NCBI GenBank assembly: GCA_964446685.1
Contig: CAYUPO010000003.1
Location: 39,895-103,894, forward strand
From: CAZWRN01 sp964446685
Lineage (GTDB): Bacteria > Patescibacteriota > Microgenomatia > Daviesbacterales > UBA10151
Direction of reading: 5' to 3'
Length of the DNA stretch: 64,000 nt
Every line of letters starts with the position of its first letter. The first letter of the stretch is position 1. The position numbers and the translations under genes were made by a program. Below, one piece after another: positions 1-8,518 of this stretch. Below the pieces are notes generated by a model. That model worked only from the letters and a program-made list of their open reading frames with translations. It had not been told where the DNA came from and did no database searches.

Positions 1-1027
1 GGAATGGAGTCAGGTTTACTCTTCTTTTGTGGTTGTCGACTGAGTCGACTAAGAAACTGTATTCACCATCAACTTCATATCCTTCTTCTCCAGACAACTT
101 GGCTGAAGGAACAATGCCTTCAATAGATTCTTTTAGCAGTACATTCACTCCATTTTGAGTAATTTTTGTTATCTTTCCTTTGATCACATCTGCAGCCTGA
201 ATATCTTTGATTTTGTCAGCGAATGGGTCTTTTGCCAGCTGTTTGATAGATAAATTGGCTCTGCCTGCTCCTTCATCAGCTGATAAGACTTTAGCTTCTA
301 CTTCATCTCCAACTTTGAAAAGTGTATTTGGATCTTCGACTTTATCCCATGATAACTCAGAGATATGAACCAGTCCCTCTACCCCATTTTCCAGACTGAC
401 AAAAACACCAAATGATAAGATAGCGGCAACTTTGCCCTTAACAGTGGCTCCGGATTTCAGTGAACCAAGTGTAGCTTTTGATTCTTCTGACATGGTTGTT
501 TTTTGAGTAAAAATCAATCTGTTTTGGTTTGGTTCAACCTCAAGGGTGACGAGTTCCAGATCTTTACCGATCATCTCATCGATATTGGCAGCCTGGGAAA
601 GACTAACCTGTGATGTTGGAAGAAAACCTCTGACACCGTCAACTTCTACCACTAACCCACCTTTATTTGCTTCAATACCTTTACCTTTAAAAACCTGTTT
701 GGAATTAATAGCCCGGATAAATTTCTGGAATTTTTCACTACCTGGTTTAGCAGAAACTGACTTTTGTAGACCTAATACTACCTGGCCTGATGGACTTTCT
801 GAATGAATAACTGTGGCAGTAATTTTACTACCTACTTTGAGGTTTTTGAGCTGATCGGGAGAGAGATCTTTTTTCTGAAAGACACCTTCAGCTTTAGTTC
901 CAAGATCAACGATTATTTCGCCGCCAATAAAAGTAATGACAGTACCTTCGACTTCATCACCTCTTTGAACTGATTTGATTTGTTTGTTTTGGTTGGCCAT
1001 TAGATCGGCCATTGACATATTTCCCAC
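1..1027 (-). CDS. rpsA: 30S ribosomal protein S1-like, multi-S1-domain RNA-binding protein (C-terminal part outside window)
   Basis: Open on the minus strand to the window edge, so the C-terminus is missing. Translation shows four consecutive OB-fold S1 units of about 70-75 residues. The first begins VQRGDEVEGTVITFIGGE, the third contains GVEGLVHISELSWDKV (a textbook S1 core) and the fourth contains ITKITQNGVNVLLKE. S1 family proteins bind mRNA on the 30S subunit and help initiation. A GTG at 1027 is preceded by a good Shine-Dalgarno (AGAGGAA) at 7-nt spacing; an in-frame ATG lies at 1018. I prefer the GTG because of the spacing. This is one of the few genes here with a clear Shine-Dalgarno; most others look leaderless. 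Family assignment is firm; whether it is the true rpsA or a paralogue cannot be told from a fragment. Confidence 0.88.
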   Translation of the reverse strand, partial: MGNMSMADLMANQNKQIKSVQRGDEVEGTVITFIGGEIIVDLGTKAEGVFQKKDLSPDQLKNLKVGSKITATVIHSESPSGQVVLGLQKSVSAKPGSEKFQKFIRAINSKQVFKGKGIEANKGGLVVEVDGVRGFLPTSQVSLSQAANIDEMIGKDLELVTLEVEPNQNRLIFTQKTTMSEESKATLGSLKSGATVKGKVAAILSFGVFVSLENGVEGLVHISELSWDKVEDPNTLFKVGDEVEAKVLSADEGAGRANLSIKQLAKDPFADKIKDIQAADVIKGKITKITQNGVNVLLKESIEGIVPSAKLSGEEGYEVDGEYSFLVDSVDNHKRRVNLTPF

Positions 1028-1033
1028 GCATTT

Positions 1034-1042
1034 ATTCCTCTT
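1034..1042 (-). promoter_or_regulatory. Shine-Dalgarno site of the S1 gene
   Basis: The minus strand reads AGAGGAA seven nucleotides before a GTG that is in frame with the S1 protein. It matches the anti-SD at the 16S 3' end in this window (CACCTCCTTT near 63392) and decides the start in favour of GTG over the ATG three codons later. Confidence 0.6.
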
Positions 1043-1096
1043 TCTTTATAAGATTCGATGATTATACTATAGCCGCAATCTTTTTACAAACATCTT

Positions 1097-2230
1097 TTAT
1101 CTGTTAAAATTTTGGACCAAAATATTAAAGTCAAAAATGTCGATTTTGCCATTATTGTTGATATCTGCCTTAGGATTTCCGGCAATAAAATTGGAGACAA
1201 AGGCATTAAAATCAAACAAATCCACATCTCCATCACTGTCTAAATCACCTGAGTAATAGACATTAACCGGGCTGCAAACCTGTTTGACAGTTTGACCGCT
1301 ATAGGAAACTACTGAAGTAATAGTCTGATTGGCTCCCTTTTGGGTAAATGATCCACTGATGGTTTTTGCAGAAGAAGTGGCTGTAAAACTGCCCAAATTT
1401 TCCCATTTATATGCAAGTGCACTCTCTGCAAATGTTCCAGGGTTCACGGCCATTGTATAAATAACTTGCTCACCCACTTTGGCTGTAGAATTGCTTGGTG
1501 TACAGGAGGTGATAGTTGGAGCAATAATACAGATCTGGGTATTGCAGGCTCTGGTAGCGACTCCTCCATCCAGATTGGTACAGTCAGATCCCCCATTTAA
1601 AGGCGCTGGATTGGTACAAGTTCTATTCTGAGTCCCTCCCCCGCATGTTTGAGAGCAGACACTCCAAGCGGACCAACCACCATTAACCGGAGTTAAAATT
1701 GAAATCGCACTACCAGTCAGAGACTTAACACCATTATCACTATCTCCTCCAACTACAGCGACTTTGGTTTCAGTCTGATCAAAGGAAATACTTACCGGGG
1801 ATACCGAAGCCTGCAACGCTTTAAAAGTGACAGTTGCTATAGTACCCGGGACAGTTGGAGATTGATTTGGGACTGTGCCAGTAGTAAATGTTAAGCTACC
1901 TGGAGTAATCTTCGGCGCTGATAACTGAGTGGGTAAATAAGCAGATAGAGTAGCACTTTTCGCTTCTAAATACTGACTGTTATAGTTTAGTTTTATACTA
2001 ACTGCTGAAATAGGTAAGCCATTTGGCACAGCATCCAGTGTTACAACAAATTCCTGGCCTGGATTTACCATTTTTGAAGCTGGAGTGATTTTTAAATCAG
2101 CGGCCTGAGTCAATTCTAAGGCTTTGGGAGAAAAAATTTGAGTTCGCTGAACTAAATAAACTCCTGTTACGACACCGACTAGAGTCAGAATTGTTATTAA
2201 TCCGATAAAAAAAGCTTTTCCGTTCAGCAT
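1097..2230 (-). CDS. Anchored cohesin - thrombospondin type 1 - dockerin surface protein
   Basis: 377 aa. Residues about 7-27 form one membrane helix followed by GVYLVQRTQIFSPKALE, a tag shared with other surface proteins here. Residues about 45-180 look like a cohesin domain (beta-sandwich with PGQEFVVTLDA and LNYNSQYLEAKSA). Residues about 185-235 are a thrombospondin type 1 repeat: GGWSAWSVCSQTCGGGTQNR followed by three more Cys, six in all. A PKD/Ig-like region follows. The last 50 residues are a complete dockerin with two calcium loops (DLDSDGDVDLFDFN and DINNNGKIDIFDFN). Cohesin-dockerin pairing is a protein-protein docking system; having both in one chain allows polymer or network assembly at the cell surface. 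The substrate is unknown. TSP1 repeats are unusual in bacteria. Confidence 0.85.
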   Translation of the reverse strand: MLNGKAFFIGLITILTLVGVVTGVYLVQRTQIFSPKALELTQAADLKITPASKMVNPGQEFVVTLDAVPNGLPISAVSIKLNYNSQYLEAKSATLSAYLPTQLSAPKITPGSLTFTTGTVPNQSPTVPGTIATVTFKALQASVSPVSISFDQTETKVAVVGGDSDNGVKSLTGSAISILTPVNGGWSAWSVCSQTCGGGTQNRTCTNPAPLNGGSDCTNLDGGVATRACNTQICIIAPTITSCTPSNSTAKVGEQVIYTMAVNPGTFAESALAYKWENLGSFTATSSAKTISGSFTQKGANQTITSVVSYSGQTVKQVCSPVNVYYSGDLDSDGDVDLFDFNAFVSNFIAGNPKADINNNGKIDIFDFNILVQNFNR

Positions 2231-2329
2231 TCTGGGTTCTTACTAATCTTACATTATTTTGGTGATTTGGAATACAGCTAAATATAGCTGTTTAAAGTAG
2301 CAGAACTTCGCAGCTCACTTCCTAAAGAA

Positions 2330-2356
2330 AAAGCCCTCCTTTGGGGAGTGCTTGGA
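2330..2356 (-). terminator. Terminator copy 3 (most distal) behind 5S rRNA
   Basis: Minus strand: imperfect hairpin AGCACTCCCC / AGGAGGGCTT followed by TTTCTTT. It is a degraded copy of the proximal 5S terminator. Confidence 0.6.
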
Positions 2357-2410
2357 TCAAGTCTGGCAGTGAGCATTAGAGTTCTGCAAAGAACTTGCAG
2401 CGAACTGCAC

Positions 2411-2441
2411 AAAAAAGGCTCTCTTTTAGGGAGAGCCTTAA
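2411..2441 (-). terminator. Terminator copy 2 behind 5S rRNA
   Basis: Minus strand: AAGGCTCTCCC loop AAAAGAGAGCCTTTTTTG, a perfect stem followed by a T run. It lies in the middle tandem copy of the 5S 3' end. Confidence 0.7.
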
Positions 2442-2530
2442 TAGGTCTGGCAGTGAGCATTAGAATTCGTAGCGCTATCTAAACAACGATTTAGATAGTG
2501 GCGAAGAACTTCGCAGCTCACTTCCTAAAG

Positions 2531-2557
2531 AAAAAGCCCTCCTTTAGGGAGGGCTTT
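2531..2557 (-). terminator. Proximal intrinsic terminator of 5S rRNA
   Basis: Minus strand: AAAGCCCTCCC - TAAA - GGAGGGCTTTTTC, a strong GC stem with a T run starting about 10 nt after the mature 5S end. Confidence 0.85.
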
Positions 2558-2565
2558 GATCAGGT

Positions 2566-2680
2566 CTGGCAGTGAGCTATCTTCACACAACCTTGCGGAT
2601 GCATTATTGTCACCGCTGTAGCGTTTGACTACTGAGTTCGGGATGGGATCAGGTCGGACCACTACGCACAAACCACCAGA
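2566..2680 (-). rRNA. rrf: 5S ribosomal RNA
   Basis: About 115 nt on the minus strand. It starts TCTGGTGGTTTGTGCG and contains the universal core GATCCCATCCCGAACTC and the AGTAGTCAAACGCTACAGCG arm. The 3' end CTGCCAGA pairs with the 5' end. It lies 3.9 kb downstream of the 23S 3' end with three protein genes between, one of them on the opposite strand, so it is not in an rRNA operon. A run of terminators follows it. Confidence 0.93.
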
Positions 2681-2732
2681 AGTCAAGTATAGCGTATATA
2701 GTAATTAGTATCAAGAGGGAGCTACAAAAGGT

Positions 2733-2820
2733 ATTAAGGGGTAAGTATTAAGTATAAAGAGAAAGACATATAAGAAGGTGACTCCTCCTTAATACTTTAT
2801 ACTTAACCCTTAATACTTAA
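2733..2820. repeat. Heptanucleotide-array inverted repeat
   Basis: The left arm is made of 7-bp units (GTATTAA GGGGTAA GTATTAA GTATAAA). The right arm is the reverse complement (TTAATAC TTTATAC TTAACCC TTAATAC). It sits between 5S and the pilin gene, and the pilin stop codon lies at its edge. It could fold into a long hairpin acting as a bidirectional terminator; this is inferred. Confidence 0.75.
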
Positions 2821-3317
2821 TTTGATATGCTTTTCTTGCAGTAGAGAATTGGTGCTGATGATGTTCCTAATGCACCGCATCCGGTGGTAGGAGCGGTATC
2901 CACATTGGCTTTACCTGTTGGATTTACGAGTCTTGCACATATTATATAAGAAGTTGCTAATGTATTGGCAGCATTACAGCCATAATAGGTGTACTGATAG
3001 CTGGAAACTTCTCCGGTATTGGGATCACTAGGCGGTATATTGTTTGAAAAATAACCATTAAGCACTGTTAAAGCACTAATATTGCTTGATCCATTAATTG
3101 CAGCTAAGGCAGGATAGCCATTGTTTGTCGCGTAGTATTGCTCTAAAGCGTTTTGGATTTCGCCGATTTCATTAATTCTTCTGCCATCCCGGGCATTTTT
3201 TTGAGCCTGACCAAAAAGTGCGGTACCAATTACTGAGACAATCGCAATTATGGCTATGGCAACCATTAGTTCGATTAAAGTAAATCCGGATCTGTTTTGA
3301 AAATGGGCAGTCTTCAT
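2817..3317 (-). CDS. Type IV pilin / pseudopilin (prepilin with N-methylation motif)
   Basis: 166 aa. A short basic leader ends at G before FTLIELMVAIAIIAIVSV, the classic prepilin peptidase/N-methylation signature with Glu at mature position 5. Residues about 10-32 are the hydrophobic alpha-1 helix; DGRRINEIGEIQNALEQYY continues the helix as in type II pseudopilins and minor pilins. The C-terminal part carries four Cys. It would be processed by PilD and assembled into a pilus, used in this phylum for host attachment or DNA uptake. No other pilus genes are near. It is divergent from the PAS/pseudo-kinase gene, with about 65 bp between start codons. Major versus minor pilin cannot be told. Confidence 0.88.
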   Translation of the reverse strand: MKTAHFQNRSGFTLIELMVAIAIIAIVSVIGTALFGQAQKNARDGRRINEIGEIQNALEQYYATNNGYPALAAINGSSNISALTVLNGYFSNNIPPSDPNTGEVSSYQYTYYGCNAANTLATSYIICARLVNPTGKANVDTAPTTGCGALGTSSAPILYCKKSISN

Positions 3318-3373
3318 CTGTAATTAGTATTTCAGTTTTGGCTGATAAAAGTCAACAACAGAGCAAAAAATGC

Positions 3374-3379
3374 TATTAT
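3374..3379 (+). promoter_or_regulatory. -10 box of the PAS/pseudo-kinase gene
   Basis: TATTAT ends 8 nt before the ATG at 3388 and only 2 nt before the ATG at 3382. The usual -10 to start distance in this window (6-8 nt) favours 3388 as the real start. Confidence 0.5.
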
Positions 3380-3387
3380 GAATGTGT

Positions 3388-5019
3388 ATGAATATCCTGT
3401 CTACCATACTTTTTCTGCTTTCCTCTGCTATTTCTTTCGGATTGATTTATTTTAATTTAAGCCATGTGATCGGGCAGCAGGTGATCTCGGTAATTTTGCT
3501 GGTCTCAGTGGTTTTTTTAGGTAAATTTAATCTGGGAAAACAAAAAGCGCCACTCTGGCAGACCGGAATTGCTATTTTACTCAGTTCTTTTCTGGTCCAG
3601 ACACTGATCATTTCCAGTGGCGGGCTCTATAGTCCTCTGCTGATTGTGATTCATCTTTATACTTTAGGGGCTATTTTTCTGCTGAATAGCAAATCCCCGA
3701 TATTTTTTCTGCTTTTTACTTTAGGTGTCTTATCTTCTCAACTAAAATACGATCCGATTTTAGTGTCAGCTTTTCAAAATGATCCATGGACAGCAGTAAT
3801 TTATGGATTATCATTTCTGATCATTATTCCTCTGGCTCTTTATCTCTCTCACAACTACTTTATTAAAGATGCCTTTACCAAAATATTAAAAAACTACATC
3901 CAGCTGCAGGAGCAAAAAGAGAGTTCGATTTTGACTTCTTTAAATGATCTGGTGGTGGTAACAGACCCTACTCTGGGAATATTGTCAGTTAATAATGCTG
4001 TGGAAAAGTTTCTGCAAATGGATAAACAACAGGTATTGGGTAAAAGATTTTTAGATATATTTTCCTTTAAAGATATGTCCGGTGTAGCTGGGAACACATC
4101 ATCTTTATCAATTGACGCTGTAATGCAGGATAAATCCTCCCGCTATGTTGAAGGATATATGCTCGATACTGTAGCCAATATCAAACCAAAGCCGGTTTTA
4201 CTCCAGATCCGCCCCCTGACAGATGCCAAAGGAGTAATTACTCAAATTGTCTTTGTGATGAGTGAGCCAAGCGCCAAAAAACAGCAGCAGGGCCACCAAA
4301 ATACGCTTGAAGCAATTAAGCGAAAGAATAATCTGCTTGAAACATTTGCTCATCTAAGCCCAAATACTCCATATGAAAGTGTTAAAGCCAAAATCGGACT
4401 TATTACTCATATTGAAGAAGATATCTCTCTAGCGCAGGAGCTGGAAGACCATCAAATTAGTGAAAAACCCGCCTTGGTAGATCTGGTAGTGCTAGCAGAT
4501 CAACAACTGCATCAGTCGCAAAGTCTGGCCGATTTTCTGGCGGTCAAAACCGTTTTTAATTATTATGATCCGGAAGGATCGGAAAAAGCTTCACTTGATC
4601 TGCAAAAATCCAATCTTTCTGATGCCATGACATCCCCTTCCCTTTATAGTCTGCCTCTGGAAAGAAAGTTTGTCAGCATTCTGATACTTAAAATGACTGA
4701 AATAGGCATACTGATTGCTTCAGGAACTGCAAACAGAGCTGTCACACTCGATGCATCCTGGGATAATGATCGAAAAGTATATTTAAAAGTTTTGCTTCCA
4801 AACCCAGGTCTCAAACAGGAAGAGTTGTCAGATTTGTTGGTCCTAAATAATCCTCTATTATCCTCCAAAACTCATCTTATTTTTGGGAGTGGCCTTGAAG
4901 GCTTCATCTTAAAAAAGCTCTGCACCTATCTAAACATTCCGCTTAACCTGCAGATAGCAGAAAATAACACCAAAATAGCCATAGAAATCACCCTGGATAA
5001 ATCTGCCAGAACTATTTAA
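3388..5019 (+). CDS. Membrane PAS-domain sensor with degenerate histidine-kinase core (pseudo-kinase), copy 1
   Basis: 543 aa from the ATG at 3388 (545 from 3382). Residues about 1-165 form roughly six membrane helices. Residues about 185-290 are a PAS domain (LNDLVVVTDPTLGILSVNNA). A helical segment resembling a HisKA dimerisation region follows, and then a HATPase-like end in which SGLEGFILKKLCTYLN occupies the place of the G2 box (GxGLGLxIxxxL). No canonical H-box (SHELRTPL) and no N-box Asn are visible, so kinase activity is doubtful. The copy at 13248-14885 has nearly the same length and domain order. No response regulator is adjacent. It probably senses a membrane or cytoplasmic signal by a route other than classical phosphotransfer; this is inferred. 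Confidence 0.72.
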   Translation: MNILSTILFLLSSAISFGLIYFNLSHVIGQQVISVILLVSVVFLGKFNLGKQKAPLWQTGIAILLSSFLVQTLIISSGGLYSPLLIVIHLYTLGAIFLLNSKSPIFFLLFTLGVLSSQLKYDPILVSAFQNDPWTAVIYGLSFLIIIPLALYLSHNYFIKDAFTKILKNYIQLQEQKESSILTSLNDLVVVTDPTLGILSVNNAVEKFLQMDKQQVLGKRFLDIFSFKDMSGVAGNTSSLSIDAVMQDKSSRYVEGYMLDTVANIKPKPVLLQIRPLTDAKGVITQIVFVMSEPSAKKQQQGHQNTLEAIKRKNNLLETFAHLSPNTPYESVKAKIGLITHIEEDISLAQELEDHQISEKPALVDLVVLADQQLHQSQSLADFLAVKTVFNYYDPEGSEKASLDLQKSNLSDAMTSPSLYSLPLERKFVSILILKMTEIGILIASGTANRAVTLDASWDNDRKVYLKVLLPNPGLKQEELSDLLVLNNPLLSSKTHLIFGSGLEGFILKKLCTYLNIPLNLQIAENNTKIAIEITLDKSARTI

Positions 5020-5122
5020 ATCAATCCTATTACTGAAGATTTAGAAAGTTACGTAGTAATTTTAAGTATTTTGTCCACATCTGAGATAGGCTAGGGAAAC
5101 AATTAGAAAATTTGCAGATCGT

Positions 5123-6448
5123 CTATTTACCAAAATTTGTTATTAATAAATTAAAATCAAAAATATCCACTTTGCCATTGTTATCAATATCACCCACCAG
5201 ATTTGCTCCTGTTTTATTAAAATTTGTTACCAACAAGTTAAAGTCGAAGATATTTACTACCCCATTACCATCTATATCTCCCGGCTTAATCAGAATAATG
5301 GAGGACGAAGGACTAGGTTGCGCTTGATTTATTACTTCTTCGCGCCAATTAGTAATATATAGATCTGCTATTGGACCTCCTGAACTTGTTACGCTGCGGG
5401 CTTCAGTTCCTACTCCAATGGCGGTTGTTTTAGCACCTTCCCAGCTGCCTGACACTGGAGGAATGAGTATTTTACGTCCGGTCAAACCCACTCCGTTTTT
5501 ATTCTTCTCATCCTTCTCTACCAGATACTTTATAAGACCGGCAAAATCAACCTCTACATTTACCTCTTTGTTCAGAGGAAAATTGCCATTGAATAATTGT
5601 CCATCAATTTTAATAAACTGGGCAATCTGAGAAGACTTGGCATCAAGAATTGCGTCATCAGTCAAGTAAACATCCCTATTTTTAAAAATTTGTATCAAAT
5701 CAGGGTCGTGAGGATAATCATCTCCCCATCCTGTTAAAGTAAGATTAATTTCGATTTCGTGAGCTGTTTCGTTAATTGTGGTCCCATTAATAACAGGTCT
5801 TTCACCTTCATCCCAGGTTCCCTGCCAGTAAATCAACAGTCGATTAGCGCCACTGGAGACAACCTCGTTAAAATTTATCTTTGTACTGAATTTTAACTTA
5901 TCAGGCCGAGCTCTATTTATTCTTTCTCCTCCTCCATTGGCATGGTCCATTAAAACGAAGAAGTTGTAATTATCCACCCCGCATTGAAGGGGGTAGGTAA
6001 AATTATTTAAGTCTGTTTTAAGGTGCACTGTTTTATTTGGCCGATCCAGCTCATCATTGTGATCTAACCAGCCAATTGTGTTAGGCGTTGACGCATCTAA
6101 GGGGTCTTCCTCTCGCCTGAGTTTAAATGATTGAACATCAGGTCCTGGGCAACTTTTAAACCCTCCGTTTAATTGTGCTGATTCATTTTGTATTGCCACC
6201 AACCAATGGTGTTCGTCATTACATTGATTTAGTGGATCGACAAAGTAATTCAGAGTTCCCGGTGTTAAGCTTTTAATGCATCTTTTTGTCAGATTATAAT
6301 CCCAACCTTGAGGTTGATAGTTAGGTTGATTCTCCTGGGCTTTTGGTGAAAGATTAGTTTTTTGCTGAACTAAATAAGCTCCAAACCCAATACCAACTAC
6401 TAAAACAAGAACTGTTAAGATAGGCGCAAAACCTTTTTGACTTACCAC
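5123..6448 (-). CDS. Anchored secreted protein with C-terminal dockerin
   Basis: 441 aa starting with GTG. N-terminal KGFAPILTVLVLVVGIGFGA is a membrane helix followed by YLVQQKTNLSPKAQE, the shared surface tag. Residues about 40-370 are an unrecognised extracellular region (YQPQGWDYNLTKRCIKSL...). The last 55 residues are a dockerin pair: DIDGNGVVNIFDFN and DIDNNGKVDIFDFN, separated by 20 residues. It should dock onto one of the cohesin-bearing proteins. A TATAAA box lies 3 nt before GTG, so the transcript probably has almost no leader. I do not recognise the central domain. Confidence 0.8.
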   Translation of the reverse strand: MVSQKGFAPILTVLVLVVGIGFGAYLVQQKTNLSPKAQENQPNYQPQGWDYNLTKRCIKSLTPGTLNYFVDPLNQCNDEHHWLVAIQNESAQLNGGFKSCPGPDVQSFKLRREEDPLDASTPNTIGWLDHNDELDRPNKTVHLKTDLNNFTYPLQCGVDNYNFFVLMDHANGGGERINRARPDKLKFSTKINFNEVVSSGANRLLIYWQGTWDEGERPVINGTTINETAHEIEINLTLTGWGDDYPHDPDLIQIFKNRDVYLTDDAILDAKSSQIAQFIKIDGQLFNGNFPLNKEVNVEVDFAGLIKYLVEKDEKNKNGVGLTGRKILIPPVSGSWEGAKTTAIGVGTEARSVTSSGGPIADLYITNWREEVINQAQPSPSSSIILIKPGDIDGNGVVNIFDFNLLVTNFNKTGANLVGDIDNNGKVDIFDFNLLITNFGK

Positions 6449-6495
6449 CTATTTATAGTGACATAATCTGATCAAGAGAACAATTATTTAGGCAT

Positions 6496-6520
6496 TAAAA
6501 AAGCCCCTTGCGGAGCTTTA
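6496..6520 (-). terminator. Intrinsic terminator of 23S rRNA
   Basis: Minus strand: AAAGCTCC GCAA GGGGCTTTTTT, a GC-rich stem with a T run about 95 nt beyond the 23S 3' end and before the dockerin gene. It shows that the 23S transcript ends here and does not run to 5S. Confidence 0.85.
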
Positions 6521-6927
6521 ATAATTTTTTGGAGCTAAAATTTGTGCTCAAAAATGTGAATACGACTTAGAAGGCTTCTTATACCTGACTTTCGTCAAGC
6601 GAAACCAAAAAATCTCAACTATGACCATTAGTAGAAGTAAGCTAAACACGTTGCCATGCTTACACTGCTTCCCTATCAACCAGGTAGTCTACCTGGGGTC
6701 TTAGAGATTCCTCATCTTGGGGTCTGTTTCGTGCTTAGATGCTTTCAGCACTTATCAGGAAATAACGTAGCTACCCTGCGCTGCCAGTTTACTGACAACA
6801 GGCACACTAGCGGTTACCTCATCTCGGTCCTCTCGTACTAGAGACAACTCCCCTCAAGAATCCAAACGCCCATACTGGATAGAGTCCGAACTGGCTTACG
6901 CCGTTCTGAACCCAGCTCGCGTACCGT

Positions 6928-6960
<33 letters not shown>

Positions 6961-7053
6961 ACTTCAGCCCCAGGATACGATGAGCCGACATCGCTCAATT
7001 CACAATATTACTATTATGGTTAGACTATACCTTCATCCCTCCTGATGAAATCA

Positions 7054-7137
7054 GATCAGATCGGATGAGATCGGATGAGATCGGAAACTAGGTTTCTGAT
7101 CTATCTGATCTATCTGGTCTATCAGATCTATCTGGAT
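7054..7137. repeat. Palindromic decamer array inside the 2500-site intron
   Basis: Left side: GATCAGATCGGATGAGATC-type units. Right side: GATCTATCTG repeated about four times. The two sides are roughly complementary around AACTAGGTTT and would extend a peripheral intron helix. A similar array is present in the second intron. Confidence 0.75.
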
Positions 7138-7334
7138 GGAGCCAATCGTGTTATAAAAGTTTGTTATCCGGGTAACCCGGCCACTTTTATCCTAACGTAC
7201 AAAAGTACGTTAAAGTCGTTACAGTGGGATGTACCTATTGGTACTTCCCTACCTCGGTATTGACCTGTCATTACTGATAGGTGTTCACCGATTTTGATTG
7301 GTTCATCTACTTTCGTAGACTTTATTTCAAGAAG

Positions 7335-7482
7335 ACACTAAATTAAATTCAAAATATCAAATCCAAAATTTCAAACAAATCTAAAATATCAAACTCTAAA
7401 ATTTAAAACGTTTTTAATGTTTTTATTTTTGAATTTAACCATTGTTTGTTATTTGGTGCTTTGGATTTTGAATTTTTCCAGA
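7335..7482. repeat. AT-rich inverted repeat inside the 2500-site intron
   Basis: Repeats of the CAAAATATCAAATCC type on the left and their approximate complement (GGATTTTGAATTTTT) on the right. It is the same class of heptad-type array as in intergenic regions of this window, here placed inside the intron. Confidence 0.65.
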
Positions 7483-7566
7483 TATTACAGTACTACAGGA
7501 TTACTCCTGCCGCACCCCAATGTTATTAAAGGTGCCGAACCTTACCGTCCTTGTGGACTGTTGGGT

Positions 7567-7603
<37 letters not shown>

Positions 7604-8078
7604 ATAAGCCTTATCGATCCCATGATCAAATAAAGGATCACTTAAGCCTGCTTTCGCACCTGCTCGACCTGTTTGTCTCGCAGTCAAGCCCACTGTATAC
7701 TTATGCGCTTGTAACCTCAATTTCTTTTTGAGGTAAGTGGACCTTTGCACTCCTCCGTTACGATTTTGGAGGAAACCGCCCCAGTTAAACTGTCCGCCAG
7801 ACCTTGTCTCACTCCCTGTTTTTATAAGGGTAAGTGGTTAGTCCTGTTAAATTAAAAGAGAGGTATTTCACGGTTGCCGAGGCTCCCTCCTATTCTACAC
7901 AATTAATTCAACAAAACAGGGCCAAGCTCCAGTAAAGCTCCACGGGGTCTTCTTGTCCAAGTATGGGTAGGCCGCATCTTCACAGCCATTGCAATTTCAC
8001 CGGATCTATCCTCAAGACAGTCACTAAGTCGTTCTGCCTTTCGTGCGGGTCTGAACTCACCAGACAAGGAATTTCGCT

Positions 8079-8518
8079 CATTCCTATATACACTTTGTAT
8101 AAAATTTTGATGTTAACTTAAAACTTGCGTTTTAATGTGGATGAGTGACTTCCACTCTCTTAATCGCTTAAGAGTTCGGACTATATCTTGTACAAGTTTT
8201 AGCTTTTTTCTTGTACTCTAACATGTAGTCTCTGAGGGTTCGTGACAGATAGATCAGAGTTTCAGCGTAATCAGTGGATCAGATTATGGATAAATCGGAT
8301 AGATCAGAACTTGCGTTCTGACTTCTCTGACTTCTCTGTCATCTGATTTCAGCTGATTTGCTGATCTTTCTGACGTCTCTGAAACGTCTTCCCTGCTGAT
8401 TGACTCCGTCAATGAATTGTTACTGCTTTTTATAGCGAGTACCATTGCATACTGAGTTATTCCAGCAAATAGTTAGATTACAAAAACACTGTATTGTCGC
8501 TTCTAAGGCGGCTAATTC
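8079..8518 (-). other. Group I intron in 23S rRNA (insertion after E. coli U1931)
   Basis: Exon TTCTATGGT|AGCGAAATT on the minus strand is split by 440 bp. The 5' exon ends in U and the intron ends in G. The guide GCCTTAGAA (complement 8501-8509) pairs with exon TTCTATGGT over eight of nine positions with U.G at the splice site. R element GAGACTACATG (about 8221-8235), a perfect P8 stem GTACAAG/CTTGTAC and S element AAGATATAGTCC (8172-8189) are in the correct order. There is no endonuclease ORF. Bacterial introns at site 1931 are known from Thermotoga and Simkania 23S genes. Confidence 0.9.
8228..8395. repeat. GATCAGA / CTGATCT-type repeat block inside the 1931-site intron
   Basis: Degenerate repeats (AGATAGATCAGAG, GATCAGATTATGG, then CTGACTTCTCTGACTTCTCTG and CTGATTTGCTGATC) form two complementary halves. 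This is the same kind of insertion as in the other intron, in the peripheral loop where some introns carry an endonuclease gene. Confidence 0.65.

Larger units (their letters stand above)
2300..2579. repeat. Tandem partial copies of the 5S rRNA 3' end plus terminator
   Basis: Downstream of 5S, the segment GTCTGGCAGTGAGC (complement of the 5S 3' end) occurs three times, at about 2360-2374, 2444-2458 and 2564-2577. The first two copies continue into a shared CATTAGARTTC stretch. Each is followed on the minus strand by a hairpin-plus-T-run. The block starting GAACTTCGCAGCTCACTTCC is also present twice (about 2303 and 2505). The arrangement looks like repeated duplication of the RNA 3' end with its terminator. 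The 335 bases between the cohesin gene and 5S hold nothing else. Confidence 0.8.
6994..7529 (-). other. Group I intron in 23S rRNA (insertion after E. coli U2500)
   Basis: The conserved exon reads GGCACCT|CGATGTCGGC on the minus strand with 536 bp inserted at the bar. The 5' exon ends in U and the intron ends in G (omega-G). The internal guide GGGTGC (complement at 7512-7517) pairs with exon GCACCT, giving P1 with the required U.G at the splice site. A P7 partner pair is visible: AACGACTTTA (7208-7220) and GGTATAGTCTAACC (about 7018-7033). No homing-endonuclease ORF is present. The interior carries palindromic decamer repeats and an AT-rich repeat. E. coli numbering is from memory. Confidence 0.88.

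Noticed and set aside
2278..2460. 60-codon minus-strand ORF behind 5S
   Set aside because: It is made of the duplicated 5S 3' ends and terminators; the repeated peptides reflect the DNA repeat.
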